This document shows positions 36,483 to 45,834 of a stretch of 64,000 bases of DNA, piece by piece. A program made the translations under genes and the position numbers. This stretch comes from Romboutsia maritimum (GTDB lineage: Bacteria > Bacillota > Clostridia > Peptostreptococcales > Peptostreptococcaceae): contig NZ_NOJZ02000001.1 in NCBI RefSeq assembly GCF_002251085.2, positions 310,001 to 374,000 of the forward strand, given 5' to 3'. A model generated the notes under the pieces. That model saw nothing but the letters and a program-made list of their open reading frames with translations. It had not been told where the DNA came from and ran no database searches. How positions within the stretch are numbered: position 1 is the stretch's first letter; each line of letters opens with the position of its first letter.

Positions 36483-37190
36483 TCAATTATTTTTTACTTC
36501 TTCTAAATTAAATTTTTTTATATGAGCATTTATTTTAACTTCTTCTTCTTTCGTTATTTCAACTTTGGTATTATAGTATTTTTCTATTTCCCAAACAATA
36601 CCATATTTTATTTGCAAAGCAGAAGCTAATGTGTCTGAATTACCTATAGCCTTTATTATAAAGGGTTCTTCTACTTTAAAATCATTTATATATAATTCAT
36701 CTTGCTTTAAGTGCATATATGTATCTAAAACTATTCTCTGTCCATTTATAGATATAGCATTCGCCTGAGCTGAATTTAATTTATTGATCATAGATAATAA
36801 TAAGTCATAATTATATTTAATTCCTTGGCTGACATCTGATTCTTTCTTAGATTCTAATGATTTTATTTCTATTTGTATACCTTTTCCTTTTACATCAGTA
36901 TACCCTGCTAGTTTTTCGTATTTTTCTATTTCAGAATTTATTATTTTTTGACTTTCCTCTCCTTCTACATTCTTATAAGCATCTATGCTTTTTTTTATAT
37001 TCCCTATTTCTTCTTTTAAATTATTTTCTTCTTTTTTTAATGATTTTAATTCTAAAGCTAATTGTTCTCCCTTTTTAGATGTAGTCATCCCACTATTTTC
37101 TAAATTTATAGTTTTCAATTGTAAACTCACAAGAACTCCAAGTATTATACTAGTTACTAATAAGCTTTTGTAAGTTATTTTTTTATGCAA
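36483..37190 (-). CDS. DUF881 protein (first of a pair)
   Basis: The 235-residue protein has an N-terminal membrane anchor (about 8-28), a coiled coil (about 40-75), and a DUF881 domain with VKGKGIQIEIKS, YDLLLSMINKLNSAQANAISINGQRI and EEPFIIKAIGN. The start codon is TTG with GGAGTGA 8 bases in front. It follows divIB by 18 bases and is followed by its paralogue, so both probably arise from one duplication and act at the cell surface near the division machinery. Confidence 0.85.
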   Translation of the reverse strand: MHKKITYKSLLVTSIILGVLVSLQLKTINLENSGMTTSKKGEQLALELKSLKKEENNLKEEIGNIKKSIDAYKNVEGEESQKIINSEIEKYEKLAGYTDVKGKGIQIEIKSLESKKESDVSQGIKYNYDLLLSMINKLNSAQANAISINGQRIVLDTYMHLKQDELYINDFKVEEPFIIKAIGNSDTLASALQIKYGIVWEIEKYYNTKVEITKEEEVKINAHIKKFNLEEVKNN

Positions 37191-37208
37191 ATCTAATCAC
37201 TCCTAATC

Positions 37209-37964
37209 TTACCTACTGTTCTCTGGGTTATATAAAGCATAATTGTTATAAGTTAGGTCTATTATTCCATGGTTTATTTTTTTACTTTGTAAATCAATTA
37301 ATATTTTATTTACTCTAGATATATTATAATCTAAGTCATCCTTATTAGATAGTAAGATTTTAATATTATCTTTTGTATTCATAGTTATAATAGATTTTTC
37401 TTTTAAATTTATGTTCTTTACTTTTTTATATACTTTATTATTGTCTAGTAGACTCAGTAGATAGAGTAACCTTTTTTTTGCATCTTCATCCTTAAATATC
37501 AAATTATTTTCATCGTTAATGTTATAATTTATGTCCACTATTATTTTATCGTTATTTTCTTTAATTCCTTGAGACTTTTCAATCAATTCTCCATATTTAT
37601 CTATATAACAATAACTTTTATCATTTCTTAGTAGTGCTACATTATCCTTTTCTTCTATATTTATTATTAATTTATTTGGAATTTTTATTTTAACATTTAC
37701 ATTTTCCATATATGGATTTTTTTCTATTCTCCTTTTTATTCCTTTTAAGTTATATGTAAATATATTTTTGTTCTTTGATATTCCAGAATTTTTTATTATA
37801 TCTTCTTTGCTAATCTCATAATTTCCTTTTATTTCTATAGTTTTTACAATAAATAAATTGCTATTTAGTATAGCACAGGTGCCTATAGCAATCATAAGTA
37901 GCATACTTAAAATTAATATTAATTTATTTAAATTCACCTTTTTTCTTCTTTTTTTATTTTTCAA
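37209..37964 (-). CDS. divIB: Cell division protein DivIB/FtsQ
   Basis: The 251-residue protein has a basic cytoplasmic start (KNKKRRKKVNLNK), one membrane span (about residues 14-35), then a POTRA domain with VKTIEIKGNYEISKEDIIKNS. The start is TTG preceded by AGGAGG. The protein joins FtsL/DivIC-type partners to form the subcomplex that activates septal wall synthesis. It lies after murA and before the DUF881 pair in the dcw-type region. Confidence 0.9.
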   Translation of the reverse strand: MKNKKRRKKVNLNKLILILSMLLMIAIGTCAILNSNLFIVKTIEIKGNYEISKEDIIKNSGISKNKNIFTYNLKGIKRRIEKNPYMENVNVKIKIPNKLIINIEEKDNVALLRNDKSYCYIDKYGELIEKSQGIKENNDKIIVDINYNINDENNLIFKDEDAKKRLLYLLSLLDNNKVYKKVKNINLKEKSIITMNTKDNIKILLSNKDDLDYNISRVNKILIDLQSKKINHGIIDLTYNNYALYNPENSR

Positions 37965-38128
37965 GGTATTTACCTCCTGTCTAGTATAATGTATAAATAC
38001 AACTTTACAAGTGGCTTTCCCTACATAAAATTTTCACATTTTTCTCCTAATTTAAGATCTATTTTTACATTTTTATGCTTGTCCTAATTAAAAAAGAAAA
38101 AAAAAGCTATTATATCTTTTTATAATCT

Positions 38129-38151
38129 AAAAGGCTCTTACTGAGCCTTTT
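38129..38151 (-). terminator. Terminator overlapping the murA stop
   Basis: AAAAGGCTC and GAGCCTTTT form a stem that includes the murA stop codon; a weaker hairpin with a T9 run follows at about 38100-38125. Confidence 0.7.
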
Positions 38152-39403
38152 ATACTTTCATAATATCTGCACCTAAATTTTTTAATATAGTTTCTAAATT
38201 TTCATATCCTCTTTCAATATGATATATATCTGATATTTCTGTTTTATCTGGTGTAGAAAGAGCTGCTAATACAAGTGATGCTCCTCCTCTTAAATCTGGT
38301 GATTTAACTTTTGAACCATGAAGTTTTCTTACTCCTTTTATCATACTTATATTTTCTGTTATATATTTTATATCAGCTCCCATTTTAGATAACTGACTAC
38401 AATGCATAAATCTATTTTCAAAAATGGTTTCATAAAATAAACTAGTTCCATTTGATAAACACATTAAAGCCATTAGTTGAGCTTGCATATCAGTTGGAAA
38501 TCCTGGATGAGGAGATGTTCTTATTAAGTCTATGGATTGTATTATTTTAGGCGATTTAAGTTTTATTCCACAATCATTGTACTCAATTTCACATCCTGCT
38601 AATCTTAATTGATTACTAATAGGCTCCATATGTGGTATAACTACTTTATCCACTTCTAAATTCCCACCTGTAATAGCACTAGCTATCATATATGTTCCTA
38701 TAGCTATTCTATCTGGTATTACACTATGTTCAACTTTAGTTAATTTTTCTACACCTTCTATTTCTATATAATTTGTTCCCGCACCTTTTACTTTTGCTCC
38801 CATTGAATTTAAAAATTTTTGTAAGTCTTCTATTTCTGGTTCTCTGGCTGCATTATAAATCCTAGTTGTTCCTTTTGCCTTTACTGCTGCAAGTATTGCA
38901 TTTTCAGTTGCTCCTACACTAGGAAATTCAAAATTTATAGTATTCCCTTTAAGATTATTTCTAAAACATTTTATAACTCCATGCTCCTCTTCAATTCTTA
39001 CACCTAAATCTTTTAGCGCTTGTAAGTGTAAGTCTATCGGTCTAGATCCAATAGCACATCCACCTGGATGGCTTATAGATGTATAATCTAACCTTCCTAT
39101 CATAGCTCCCATAATAATTATAGATGATCTCATTTTTCTAACATATTGTTCATCTATTTCATTAGAACTTATATTTGTGCTATCTATAATAAGCGTATCT
39201 TCTTCTTTTTTTACCTTACATCCGATACTTTGCAGTATTTTAACCATTACATATACATCAGAAATATCTGGCACATTATGAATTATACTTAAATTTTCAT
39301 TAAGTATAGTAGCCGCCATTATAGGTAATATAGAATTTTTTGCTCCCCTTATTCTTAATCTGCCTTCTATTTTATTTCCTCCGGTTATTATATACTTAGA
39401 CAA
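38150..39403 (-). CDS. murA: UDP-GlcNAc 1-carboxyvinyltransferase MurA
   Basis: The 417-residue enzyme transfers enolpyruvate from PEP to UDP-GlcNAc, the first committed step of peptidoglycan synthesis. The fosfomycin-target loop HPGGCAIGSRPIDLH holds catalytic Cys116. The C-terminal segment DLRGGASLVLAALS is also conserved. The start is TTG with GGGGGG in front. It lies 75 bases after murG and is followed by a terminator, so divIB downstream probably has its own promoter. Confidence 0.97.
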   Translation of the reverse strand: MSKYIITGGNKIEGRLRIRGAKNSILPIMAATILNENLSIIHNVPDISDVYVMVKILQSIGCKVKKEEDTLIIDSTNISSNEIDEQYVRKMRSSIIIMGAMIGRLDYTSISHPGGCAIGSRPIDLHLQALKDLGVRIEEEHGVIKCFRNNLKGNTINFEFPSVGATENAILAAVKAKGTTRIYNAAREPEIEDLQKFLNSMGAKVKGAGTNYIEIEGVEKLTKVEHSVIPDRIAIGTYMIASAITGGNLEVDKVVIPHMEPISNQLRLAGCEIEYNDCGIKLKSPKIIQSIDLIRTSPHPGFPTDMQAQLMALMCLSNGTSLFYETIFENRFMHCSQLSKMGADIKYITENISMIKGVRKLHGSKVKSPDLRGGASLVLAALSTPDKTEISDIYHIERGYENLETILKNLGADIMKV

Positions 39404-39478
39404 AATTAACCCCCCTAGCTGTAGTATATTAAATCAAATGCCTATAATTTAAATACTATGTTCTAGAGAGGTTATTTG

Positions 39479-40705
39479 TTACTTTTTCTTTATTCCTATT
39501 ACTTTTGCTTGACTTTCTTCTTCTTTTTTAGCTAATATATCTTCGTTTTTTACTTTTTCTTCGTTATTTTTCTCTAACTTAGATTCAGATTTTACTTTGT
39601 TATTTTCATCATATATTTTAATAATTTCATCAAATATTAAGTCAATTGCTTCTGGTTTACCTATTTCTTTACTAGCATTACTCATATCAATTAACTTCTC
39701 TTTATCTCCAAGAAGTTTAAATACTGCTTCATTTAAAGATTGCGGTGTTAAATTTTTCTCTAATATAGCTATTCCTGCTCCTCTTGATTCAATACTTTTT
39801 GCATTATATTCCTGATGATTTTCAGCTGTATAAGCTTTCGGTATTATAATTGATGGTTTACCTAACGCTGTTATTTCAGCTAAAGATATTGCCCCTGCAC
39901 TTCCTATTACTAAGTCACTAGCACAAAGAGCATTAGCCATATCTTCTAAGTATGAAACTATTCTCTGATATGGTTTTAAGCTTACGCCTTCCATACTTTT
40001 CATAAATTCCTCATAATAGTATTTACCTGTAGCAAATATAAATGCTACATCATCTTTAATCATATTTTGTATTACTAATCTCATAGCATCATTTATTTCT
40101 TCTGATCCTCCACTACCACCGTAGCAAAGAACCATCTTTTTATCTTCACTTATTCCTAAATTTCTTCTTGAAATAGATTTTCTAGCTACTAATATCTCTT
40201 TTCTTACTGGATTTCCTGTCAGAACTAATTTTTTTCTAGTTTCCTCTGGAAATCTCTTATGAGAATCTTCAAAGCTTGTTAATACCCTAGTAACCATTTT
40301 TGCAAGTATTTTATTTGTAACTCCTGGGAATGAATTTTGTTCATGAATTACTGTCGGAACTTTTCTCATAGCTGAATTAAATAATACTGGACCACTTACA
40401 TATCCGCCAGTACCTATTACTACATCCGGTTTAAATTTCTTAACAACTTTTCTTGATTGCTCTAATCCTTTAAATAATTTAAAAACTCTTTTTACATTAT
40501 CAAAATCTATTTTTCTTTTAAATCCTTGTACTGTAACAGTCTTTAATTTATAGCCGTATTTAGGAACTATTTCTGATTCTATACCTTTTTGCGTTCCTAC
40601 AAATAATATTTCAGCATCTGGATATTCTTCTTTAATTCTGTTTGCAATAGCTATAGCTGGATAAACGTGACCTCCAGTTCCTCCACCTGATAATAAAACT
40701 TTCAT
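39479..40705 (-). CDS. murG: Lipid II synthase MurG
   Basis: The 408-residue glycosyltransferase adds GlcNAc to lipid I on the inner membrane face. The motifs GGTGGHVYPAIAIA (residues 8-21), GTGGYVSGP, HEQNSFPGVTN and GSAGAISLAEITALGKPSI are present. The last 45 or so residues are a Lys/Glu-rich tail beyond the usual MurG end (about 360 residues), a feature of this lineage with unknown role. It follows spoVE by 14 bases. Confidence 0.97.
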   Translation of the reverse strand: MKVLLSGGGTGGHVYPAIAIANRIKEEYPDAEILFVGTQKGIESEIVPKYGYKLKTVTVQGFKRKIDFDNVKRVFKLFKGLEQSRKVVKKFKPDVVIGTGGYVSGPVLFNSAMRKVPTVIHEQNSFPGVTNKILAKMVTRVLTSFEDSHKRFPEETRKKLVLTGNPVRKEILVARKSISRRNLGISEDKKMVLCYGGSGGSEEINDAMRLVIQNMIKDDVAFIFATGKYYYEEFMKSMEGVSLKPYQRIVSYLEDMANALCASDLVIGSAGAISLAEITALGKPSIIIPKAYTAENHQEYNAKSIESRGAGIAILEKNLTPQSLNEAVFKLLGDKEKLIDMSNASKEIGKPEAIDLIFDEIIKIYDENNKVKSESKLEKNNEEKVKNEDILAKKEEESQAKVIGIKKK

Positions 40706-40719
40706 TGAATCATCTCCTG

Positions 40720-41850
40720 TTAGTTAATTTTGACATGTTTTGAGATGTTTAACACTATACCAATTGCACCCATAAATATAGTTAGGGATGTTCCTCCATA
40801 ACTTATAAATGGGAGGGCTACTCCCGTGGCTGGCATTGACGAAGTTGCAACTGCTATATTTAAAGCTGCTTGAATTCCTATTTGAGCACCTATTCCTATT
40901 ACAACCATACATGCAAATACATCTGAACATTTAAGTGCTATTCTTACACATCTATATACTAATATCAAAAACAGCATCATTACTACTATACATCCTATTA
41001 GTCCTAATTCTTCTCCTATTATTGAGAATATAAAGTCATTTTGTGGTTCTGGTATGTAAAAATACTTTTGCTTGCTTTTTCCAAGCCCAAGTCCAAATAA
41101 TCCACCTGATCCTAGTGCATAAAGCCCTTGTATAACTTGATATCCTTTGCCCAATGGATCTTGAAATGGATCTAAAAATGAAGTAACTCGACTCAACCTA
41201 TAAGGTTCAGCAATTACTAATGCTGCAAATAAGGCAGCTCCACTCCCTATCATTGCCACTACAAATTTCATATTCATTCCTGCTACAAATATCATAACAA
41301 AAGTAACTAAGATTATAGTTCCTGCTGTAGATAAATTAGGTTGAAGTATTATTAATGCGAAAAATATAGCTGGCACCATAAGAAGCGGTAAAACTCCTTT
41401 TCTTAAAGATTTTATATAATCATATTTTTTTTCCATCAACTTTGCTGTTATTATTATTGTTGCAAATTTGGCGATTTCTGCTGGTTGAACTGATGCTCCT
41501 CCAATTCCAAGCCACCTTCTAGCTCCATTAACTTTTACTCCCAAAGGAGTTAAAACTAATAGCAATAATACCAATGCTATTATTCCTATTGTAGTTGCAT
41601 TTTTCTTCCAGAATTTATAATCTATTCTAGATGTTATAATCATTCCAGCAAAACCAAGAGCTGCATAAATTACATTTCTCTTTAGAAAAAAATAGGCATC
41701 ATGGTGCTTAAATGAAGATTGTATATAACTTGCACTAAACACCATAACAATACCTATGAATACTAAAATCATAGTAGTATAAAATACTACTGAGTCAAAT
41801 TCAGTCTTCATCCCCATGTCAATTTGCTTCTTCAAACTTTCCTTAGGCAT
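40720..41850 (-). CDS. spoVE: SEDS-family septal/cortex glycosyltransferase SpoVE/FtsW
   Basis: The 376-residue membrane protein has about ten spans and the SEDS motifs WLGIGGASVQPAEIAKFA, ALGSGGLFGLGLGKSKQKYFYIPEPQND-type loop and LPFISYGGTSL. The catalytic Asp-bearing loop is present. SEDS proteins polymerise lipid II with a class B PBP partner, here SpoVD in the same region. The murD-spoVE-murG order matches C. difficile, where this gene is spoVE; FtsW function is the alternative. Confidence 0.93.
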   Translation of the reverse strand: MPKESLKKQIDMGMKTEFDSVVFYTTMILVFIGIVMVFSASYIQSSFKHHDAYFFLKRNVIYAALGFAGMIITSRIDYKFWKKNATTIGIIALVLLLLVLTPLGVKVNGARRWLGIGGASVQPAEIAKFATIIITAKLMEKKYDYIKSLRKGVLPLLMVPAIFFALIILQPNLSTAGTIILVTFVMIFVAGMNMKFVVAMIGSGAALFAALVIAEPYRLSRVTSFLDPFQDPLGKGYQVIQGLYALGSGGLFGLGLGKSKQKYFYIPEPQNDFIFSIIGEELGLIGCIVVMMLFLILVYRCVRIALKCSDVFACMVVIGIGAQIGIQAALNIAVATSSMPATGVALPFISYGGTSLTIFMGAIGIVLNISKHVKIN

Positions 41851-41898
41851 CCGATAGACCTACCTCCATTCCCACAATTAAGTAGTTTTATGAAGAGG

Positions 41899-43257
41899 TT
41901 ATTTTAAATTGTTTACATTACATTTGAAGTCTTTACCCCTTACTTCAAAACTTTTGTACATATCCCAACTAGCACATGCTGGTGATAATAATATTAAATC
42001 TCCTTTTTGTGCTAATTTGTAAGCAGTATTAACTGCTTCTTCCATATCTTTTACTATGTGTATATCATTAAATCCTTTATTTTTAGCAGATTTTTCTATT
42101 TTAGACGCAGTTTCACCTAATAAAACTAATATCTTAACATTGGATTTTGCAATTTCAAGAAGTTCATCAAAACTACTTCCTTTATCCATTCCTCCGGCTA
42201 TTAATATTATTGGATTTTTATATGATTGAACAGCTTTTATAGTAGAATCTGGATTTGTTCCTTTAGAATCATTTACAAACATTATATCATTTAAATTTCT
42301 AACAAACTCTAATCTATGTTCTACTGCATTAAATGTTGTCAACACATCTTTTATAACTTCTAAATTTATTTTAGACACATAAGCTATACCTATAGCAGCC
42401 ATACAGTTTTCTAAATTATGCCCACCAGGTAAACTCAGTTCTTCTTTATTTAAAAATGTTATTTTTTCATCTATGTCAATTACTATATTGTCATTTCTAT
42501 CTAAGTATATTCCACCTTCAACTTCTTCTTTTCTTGAAAAGAAAATCACTTTGGAATTACATTTTTGCGCTAATTTTTTCACTTCTAAATCATCATAATT
42601 TAGTATAGTAAATTCAGTATTTTTTTGATTCATAAAAATTCTAGCTTTAGCATCTATATAATTTTCCATAGTATGATGTCTATTTAGATGGTCTTGAGTT
42701 ATATTTAATATAGCACTTACTTTTGGTCTAAATTCATCTATACTTTCAAGCTGAAAACTACTTAATTCAGTTACTAACACTGACTTTTCATTTGTCTTAT
42801 CTATAGTATCTATAACTGGATTTCCTATATTTCCAACTATATAAGTATCCTTTTGAGCTTTTTTAAATATTTCTCCTACAATGCTAGTTGTAGTTGTTTT
42901 ACCATTTGTTCCTGTTATACCTATAAAGATAGGATCATTAGATAATCTATATGCTAATTCTACTTCTCCTATAATCTCTATATTATTTTCTTTTAATTTT
43001 AATATAAAAGGTAAATCTAATGGTACGCCTGGTGATACAACAGCCATATCAATATCATCCACATTTTCAGGATGATATCCTAATATATACTCTACATTAT
43101 TTATTTTTTCTAATTCTTGTAATATCTCTTTTAGTTTAGATTCATCTTTTATATCATTAACAACTATTCTTGCTCCTAGTCTATCTAAATGTTTTATTGT
43201 AGATATTCCAGTTTTTGCAAGTCCAATTAATAAAACTTTTTTACTTCTTAGGTCCAT
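41899..43257 (-). CDS. murD: UDP-MurNAc-L-Ala:D-Glu ligase MurD
   Basis: The 452-residue Mur ligase has the ATP motif GITGTNGKTTTTS (near residue 113), NITQDHLNRH and the C-terminal segments FVNDSKGTNPDSTIKAVQSY and LLSPACASWDMYKSFEVRGKDF, which are MurD-typical. It adds D-Glu to UDP-MurNAc-L-Ala. It lies between mraY and spoVE. Confidence 0.96.
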   Translation of the reverse strand: MDLRSKKVLLIGLAKTGISTIKHLDRLGARIVVNDIKDESKLKEILQELEKINNVEYILGYHPENVDDIDMAVVSPGVPLDLPFILKLKENNIEIIGEVELAYRLSNDPIFIGITGTNGKTTTTSIVGEIFKKAQKDTYIVGNIGNPVIDTIDKTNEKSVLVTELSSFQLESIDEFRPKVSAILNITQDHLNRHHTMENYIDAKARIFMNQKNTEFTILNYDDLEVKKLAQKCNSKVIFFSRKEEVEGGIYLDRNDNIVIDIDEKITFLNKEELSLPGGHNLENCMAAIGIAYVSKINLEVIKDVLTTFNAVEHRLEFVRNLNDIMFVNDSKGTNPDSTIKAVQSYKNPIILIAGGMDKGSSFDELLEIAKSNVKILVLLGETASKIEKSAKNKGFNDIHIVKDMEEAVNTAYKLAQKGDLILLSPACASWDMYKSFEVRGKDFKCNVNNLK

Positions 43258-43273
43258 TTTTCTTCCCCCAAAC

Positions 43274-44236
43274 TTAGAATATGGCTATTATACCTATCCA
43301 TGCTAATACTACAGTAGTTATCCAAAATATAAATACTACTCTAGTTTCTGGCCATCCGCATTGTTCAAAATGATGGTGTATTGGAGCCATTTTAAATATT
43401 CTTTTCTTTGTTAATTTAAAATATGTTACTTGAAGTATAACTGATATAGCTTCTGCAAAATATATACCTCCAACTAAGGGTATTATAAGCACTGAATTAG
43501 TTAAAACTGCAAATGCTACAACAGCTCCACCTAATGCCATAGATCCAGTATCTCCCATAAATATTTTGGCTGGATATGAATTGAATCCTAAAAATCCTAA
43601 ACAAGCTCCAACTGTTGCCGCTGCAAGTACTGCTATATCTGTATTCGATACCGAACCTGCAAGTAGCATAAAGAATGCCGCTACTATTAAAGTTACTCCT
43701 GATGCTAAGCCATCTAATCCATCAGTTAAATTTACCGCATTAACTGTTCCTATTATTATAAACATCATTATTGGTACATAAAGCAGTCCTAAATTTATAA
43801 CAGCATCTGTAAATGGTATTATAAGTTGAGTCGCACTTGGTGATGCACTATATTGATAATATGCAATATATAAAGCTAATGCAAACTGAAGTATTATTTT
43901 TTGATAAGCTTTTAAACCTAATGACCTTTTCATTTTGATTTTTATAAAGTCGTCTAAAAAACCTACAAATCCAAATCCTGTTATACATATAAGTCCTACT
44001 ATCATATCTTGACTAACTTTACTTCTTGTAAGTCCTGTTATAAGTATAGCTACTATCATTAATATTCCACCCATAGTAGGTGTTCCATTTTTAATTAAAT
44101 GTGTTTTTGGTCCATCGTCTCTAACTGGTTGACCAAATTTAAATTTAGTTAACATAGGTATAAATATTGGTCCTAGTATAACTACTATTAGAAATGAAAT
44201 CATTGCTGTATACGTAAGTTCTGTTATTCCTAACAT
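43274..44236 (-). CDS. mraY: Phospho-MurNAc-pentapeptide transferase MraY
   Basis: The 320-residue membrane enzyme has about ten spans and the motifs GFVGFLDDFIKI, NAVNLTDGLDGLA (catalytic Asp/Asn cluster) and MAPIHHHFEQCGWPET (HHH loop). It makes lipid I. The gap to murD is 16 bases. Confidence 0.98.
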   Translation of the reverse strand: MLGITELTYTAMISFLIVVILGPIFIPMLTKFKFGQPVRDDGPKTHLIKNGTPTMGGILMIVAILITGLTRSKVSQDMIVGLICITGFGFVGFLDDFIKIKMKRSLGLKAYQKIILQFALALYIAYYQYSASPSATQLIIPFTDAVINLGLLYVPIMMFIIIGTVNAVNLTDGLDGLASGVTLIVAAFFMLLAGSVSNTDIAVLAAATVGACLGFLGFNSYPAKIFMGDTGSMALGGAVVAFAVLTNSVLIIPLVGGIYFAEAISVILQVTYFKLTKKRIFKMAPIHHHFEQCGWPETRVVFIFWITTVVLAWIGIIAIF

Positions 44237-44268
44237 AATATAACTCCTCTCCCTTGTTGGCTATCTCA

Positions 44269-45651
44269 TTAGTTTAATTGTTCATTTAGATATTCTACTA
44301 TTTTTTCTAATTTCATACCTCTAGATGCTTTTATTAAAACTACATCTTTATTTTGAATTAAATCATCCAATTTATTAATTGCATCTTCCTTTGTATTGAA
44401 ATGATATACACTTTCTGGATTTAATCCTAAATTTTTAGCTTCTTCTGATATGAATTTAGAATCATTTCCTATAGTTATTAAAATATCTACATTATCAATA
44501 GATGATTTTCCAACTAATCTATGTCCATATTCTGCATGTTCTCCCATTTCAAACATATCTCCTAATATAGCTACTCTCCTATTTTTATATCTCCCTAATA
44601 TTTTTAAAGCAGCATCCATAGAATCTGGGCTTGCATTATATGCATCATTTATAATTGTTATGTTATCATTTTTTAATATATCTAATCTCATTTTTGTTGC
44701 CTTGAAGTTTTTTAATCCTTCTTTTATTTCATCTAATGTAAGATTTAGACTCATTCCAACTAATATAGCCGCCATCGCATTATATATATTATGCTTTCCT
44801 ACTGTAGGTATGAATATTTCTTGTTTTTCTCCATTTATTACACAAGTAAAGTTTATGCTTTCTTCTTCCATAATATAATCTTTACAATAAATATCATTAT
44901 CTGTATTAAATCCAAATGTTTTTAATGTGTAATCATATTCTTTTCCTTTTATAGTAGATAAAAATTTATCATCTCCATTTACTATTAATATACTTGATGA
45001 ATCAAAATTTGTTGTTATTTCCATCTTAGCTTTTAAGATACCCTCTTGAGATCCTAAATTTTCTATATGTGATAATCCTACATTAGATATTACACCTATT
45101 TTAGGATTTACTATATTAGATAAATATTCTATTTCATTAAATCCTGACATTCCCATTTCTATTACAGCACATTCATGAGATGATTTTAATGTAAATAATG
45201 TTAAAGGTACCCCTAATTGATTATTTAAATTTCCTTCATTTTTTAAAGTATTAAATTTTGCTGATAATACTCCATATACCATATCTCTTGTAGTTGTTTT
45301 TCCTACGCTACCTGTAACCCCTATAAATGGTATTTCAAATTTTTCTTTATAATACTTCGCAATATCACCTAGAGCTATCTCTGTATTTTTAACCTCTATT
45401 AAATTTATATCCGAACTATTTAATTTTATGCTAACACTTTCATTTTTTATGAAAGTTTTACATCCATTTTTGTAAGCCGCCTCTATAAAATCATGACCAT
45501 CTAGGTTCTCACCTACTATTGCCACAAATAAACTATTCTCTTTTGCTTTTCTACTATCTATGACTACATCATTTACAAAAGCGCCTTCTTTACCCATCAT
45601 TAGACGACCATTTGTTGCTACTACTAATTCTTTTAGTGTTAGGTTCTCCAT
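44269..45651 (-). CDS. murF: UDP-MurNAc-tripeptide:D-Ala-D-Ala ligase MurF
   Basis: The 460-residue Mur ligase carries GVTGSVGKTTTRDMV, NVGLSHIENLGSQEGI, NDAYNASPDSM and a C-terminal LIKASRGMKLEKIVEYL segment typical of MurF. It adds D-Ala-D-Ala to the UDP-MurNAc-tripeptide. It is separated from spoVD by a terminator, so a promoter probably lies at about 45650-45715, which holds AT-rich boxes I cannot assign firmly. Confidence 0.96.
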   Translation of the reverse strand: MENLTLKELVVATNGRLMMGKEGAFVNDVVIDSRKAKENSLFVAIVGENLDGHDFIEAAYKNGCKTFIKNESVSIKLNSSDINLIEVKNTEIALGDIAKYYKEKFEIPFIGVTGSVGKTTTRDMVYGVLSAKFNTLKNEGNLNNQLGVPLTLFTLKSSHECAVIEMGMSGFNEIEYLSNIVNPKIGVISNVGLSHIENLGSQEGILKAKMEITTNFDSSSILIVNGDDKFLSTIKGKEYDYTLKTFGFNTDNDIYCKDYIMEEESINFTCVINGEKQEIFIPTVGKHNIYNAMAAILVGMSLNLTLDEIKEGLKNFKATKMRLDILKNDNITIINDAYNASPDSMDAALKILGRYKNRRVAILGDMFEMGEHAEYGHRLVGKSSIDNVDILITIGNDSKFISEEAKNLGLNPESVYHFNTKEDAINKLDDLIQNKDVVLIKASRGMKLEKIVEYLNEQLN

Positions 45652-45716
45652 GTTCTCTCCTCCTTTAACAACCTACTATACTTTTATACTTTTATTATTT
45701 TAACTCTCATCTGAAT

Positions 45717-45748
45717 AAAAGGCAATGTATATATTCATATACATTGCC
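45717..45748 (-). terminator. Terminator between spoVD and murF
   Basis: GGCAATGTATAT and ATATACATTGCC form a strong stem followed by TTTT on the minus strand. It splits the cell-wall cluster into two transcripts. Confidence 0.8.
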
Positions 45749-45834
45749 CCTAACATTTATCAACTTTATAATTATATACTATATTAATATTTTTTTGAAG
45801 ATATTTATATCTATCTGTTATTGATCTGTTACTT

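Noticed and set aside
40724..40930. Second minus-strand ORF inside spoVE
   Set aside because: It is an alternate frame of the 3' end of spoVE with no start signal and no family match.
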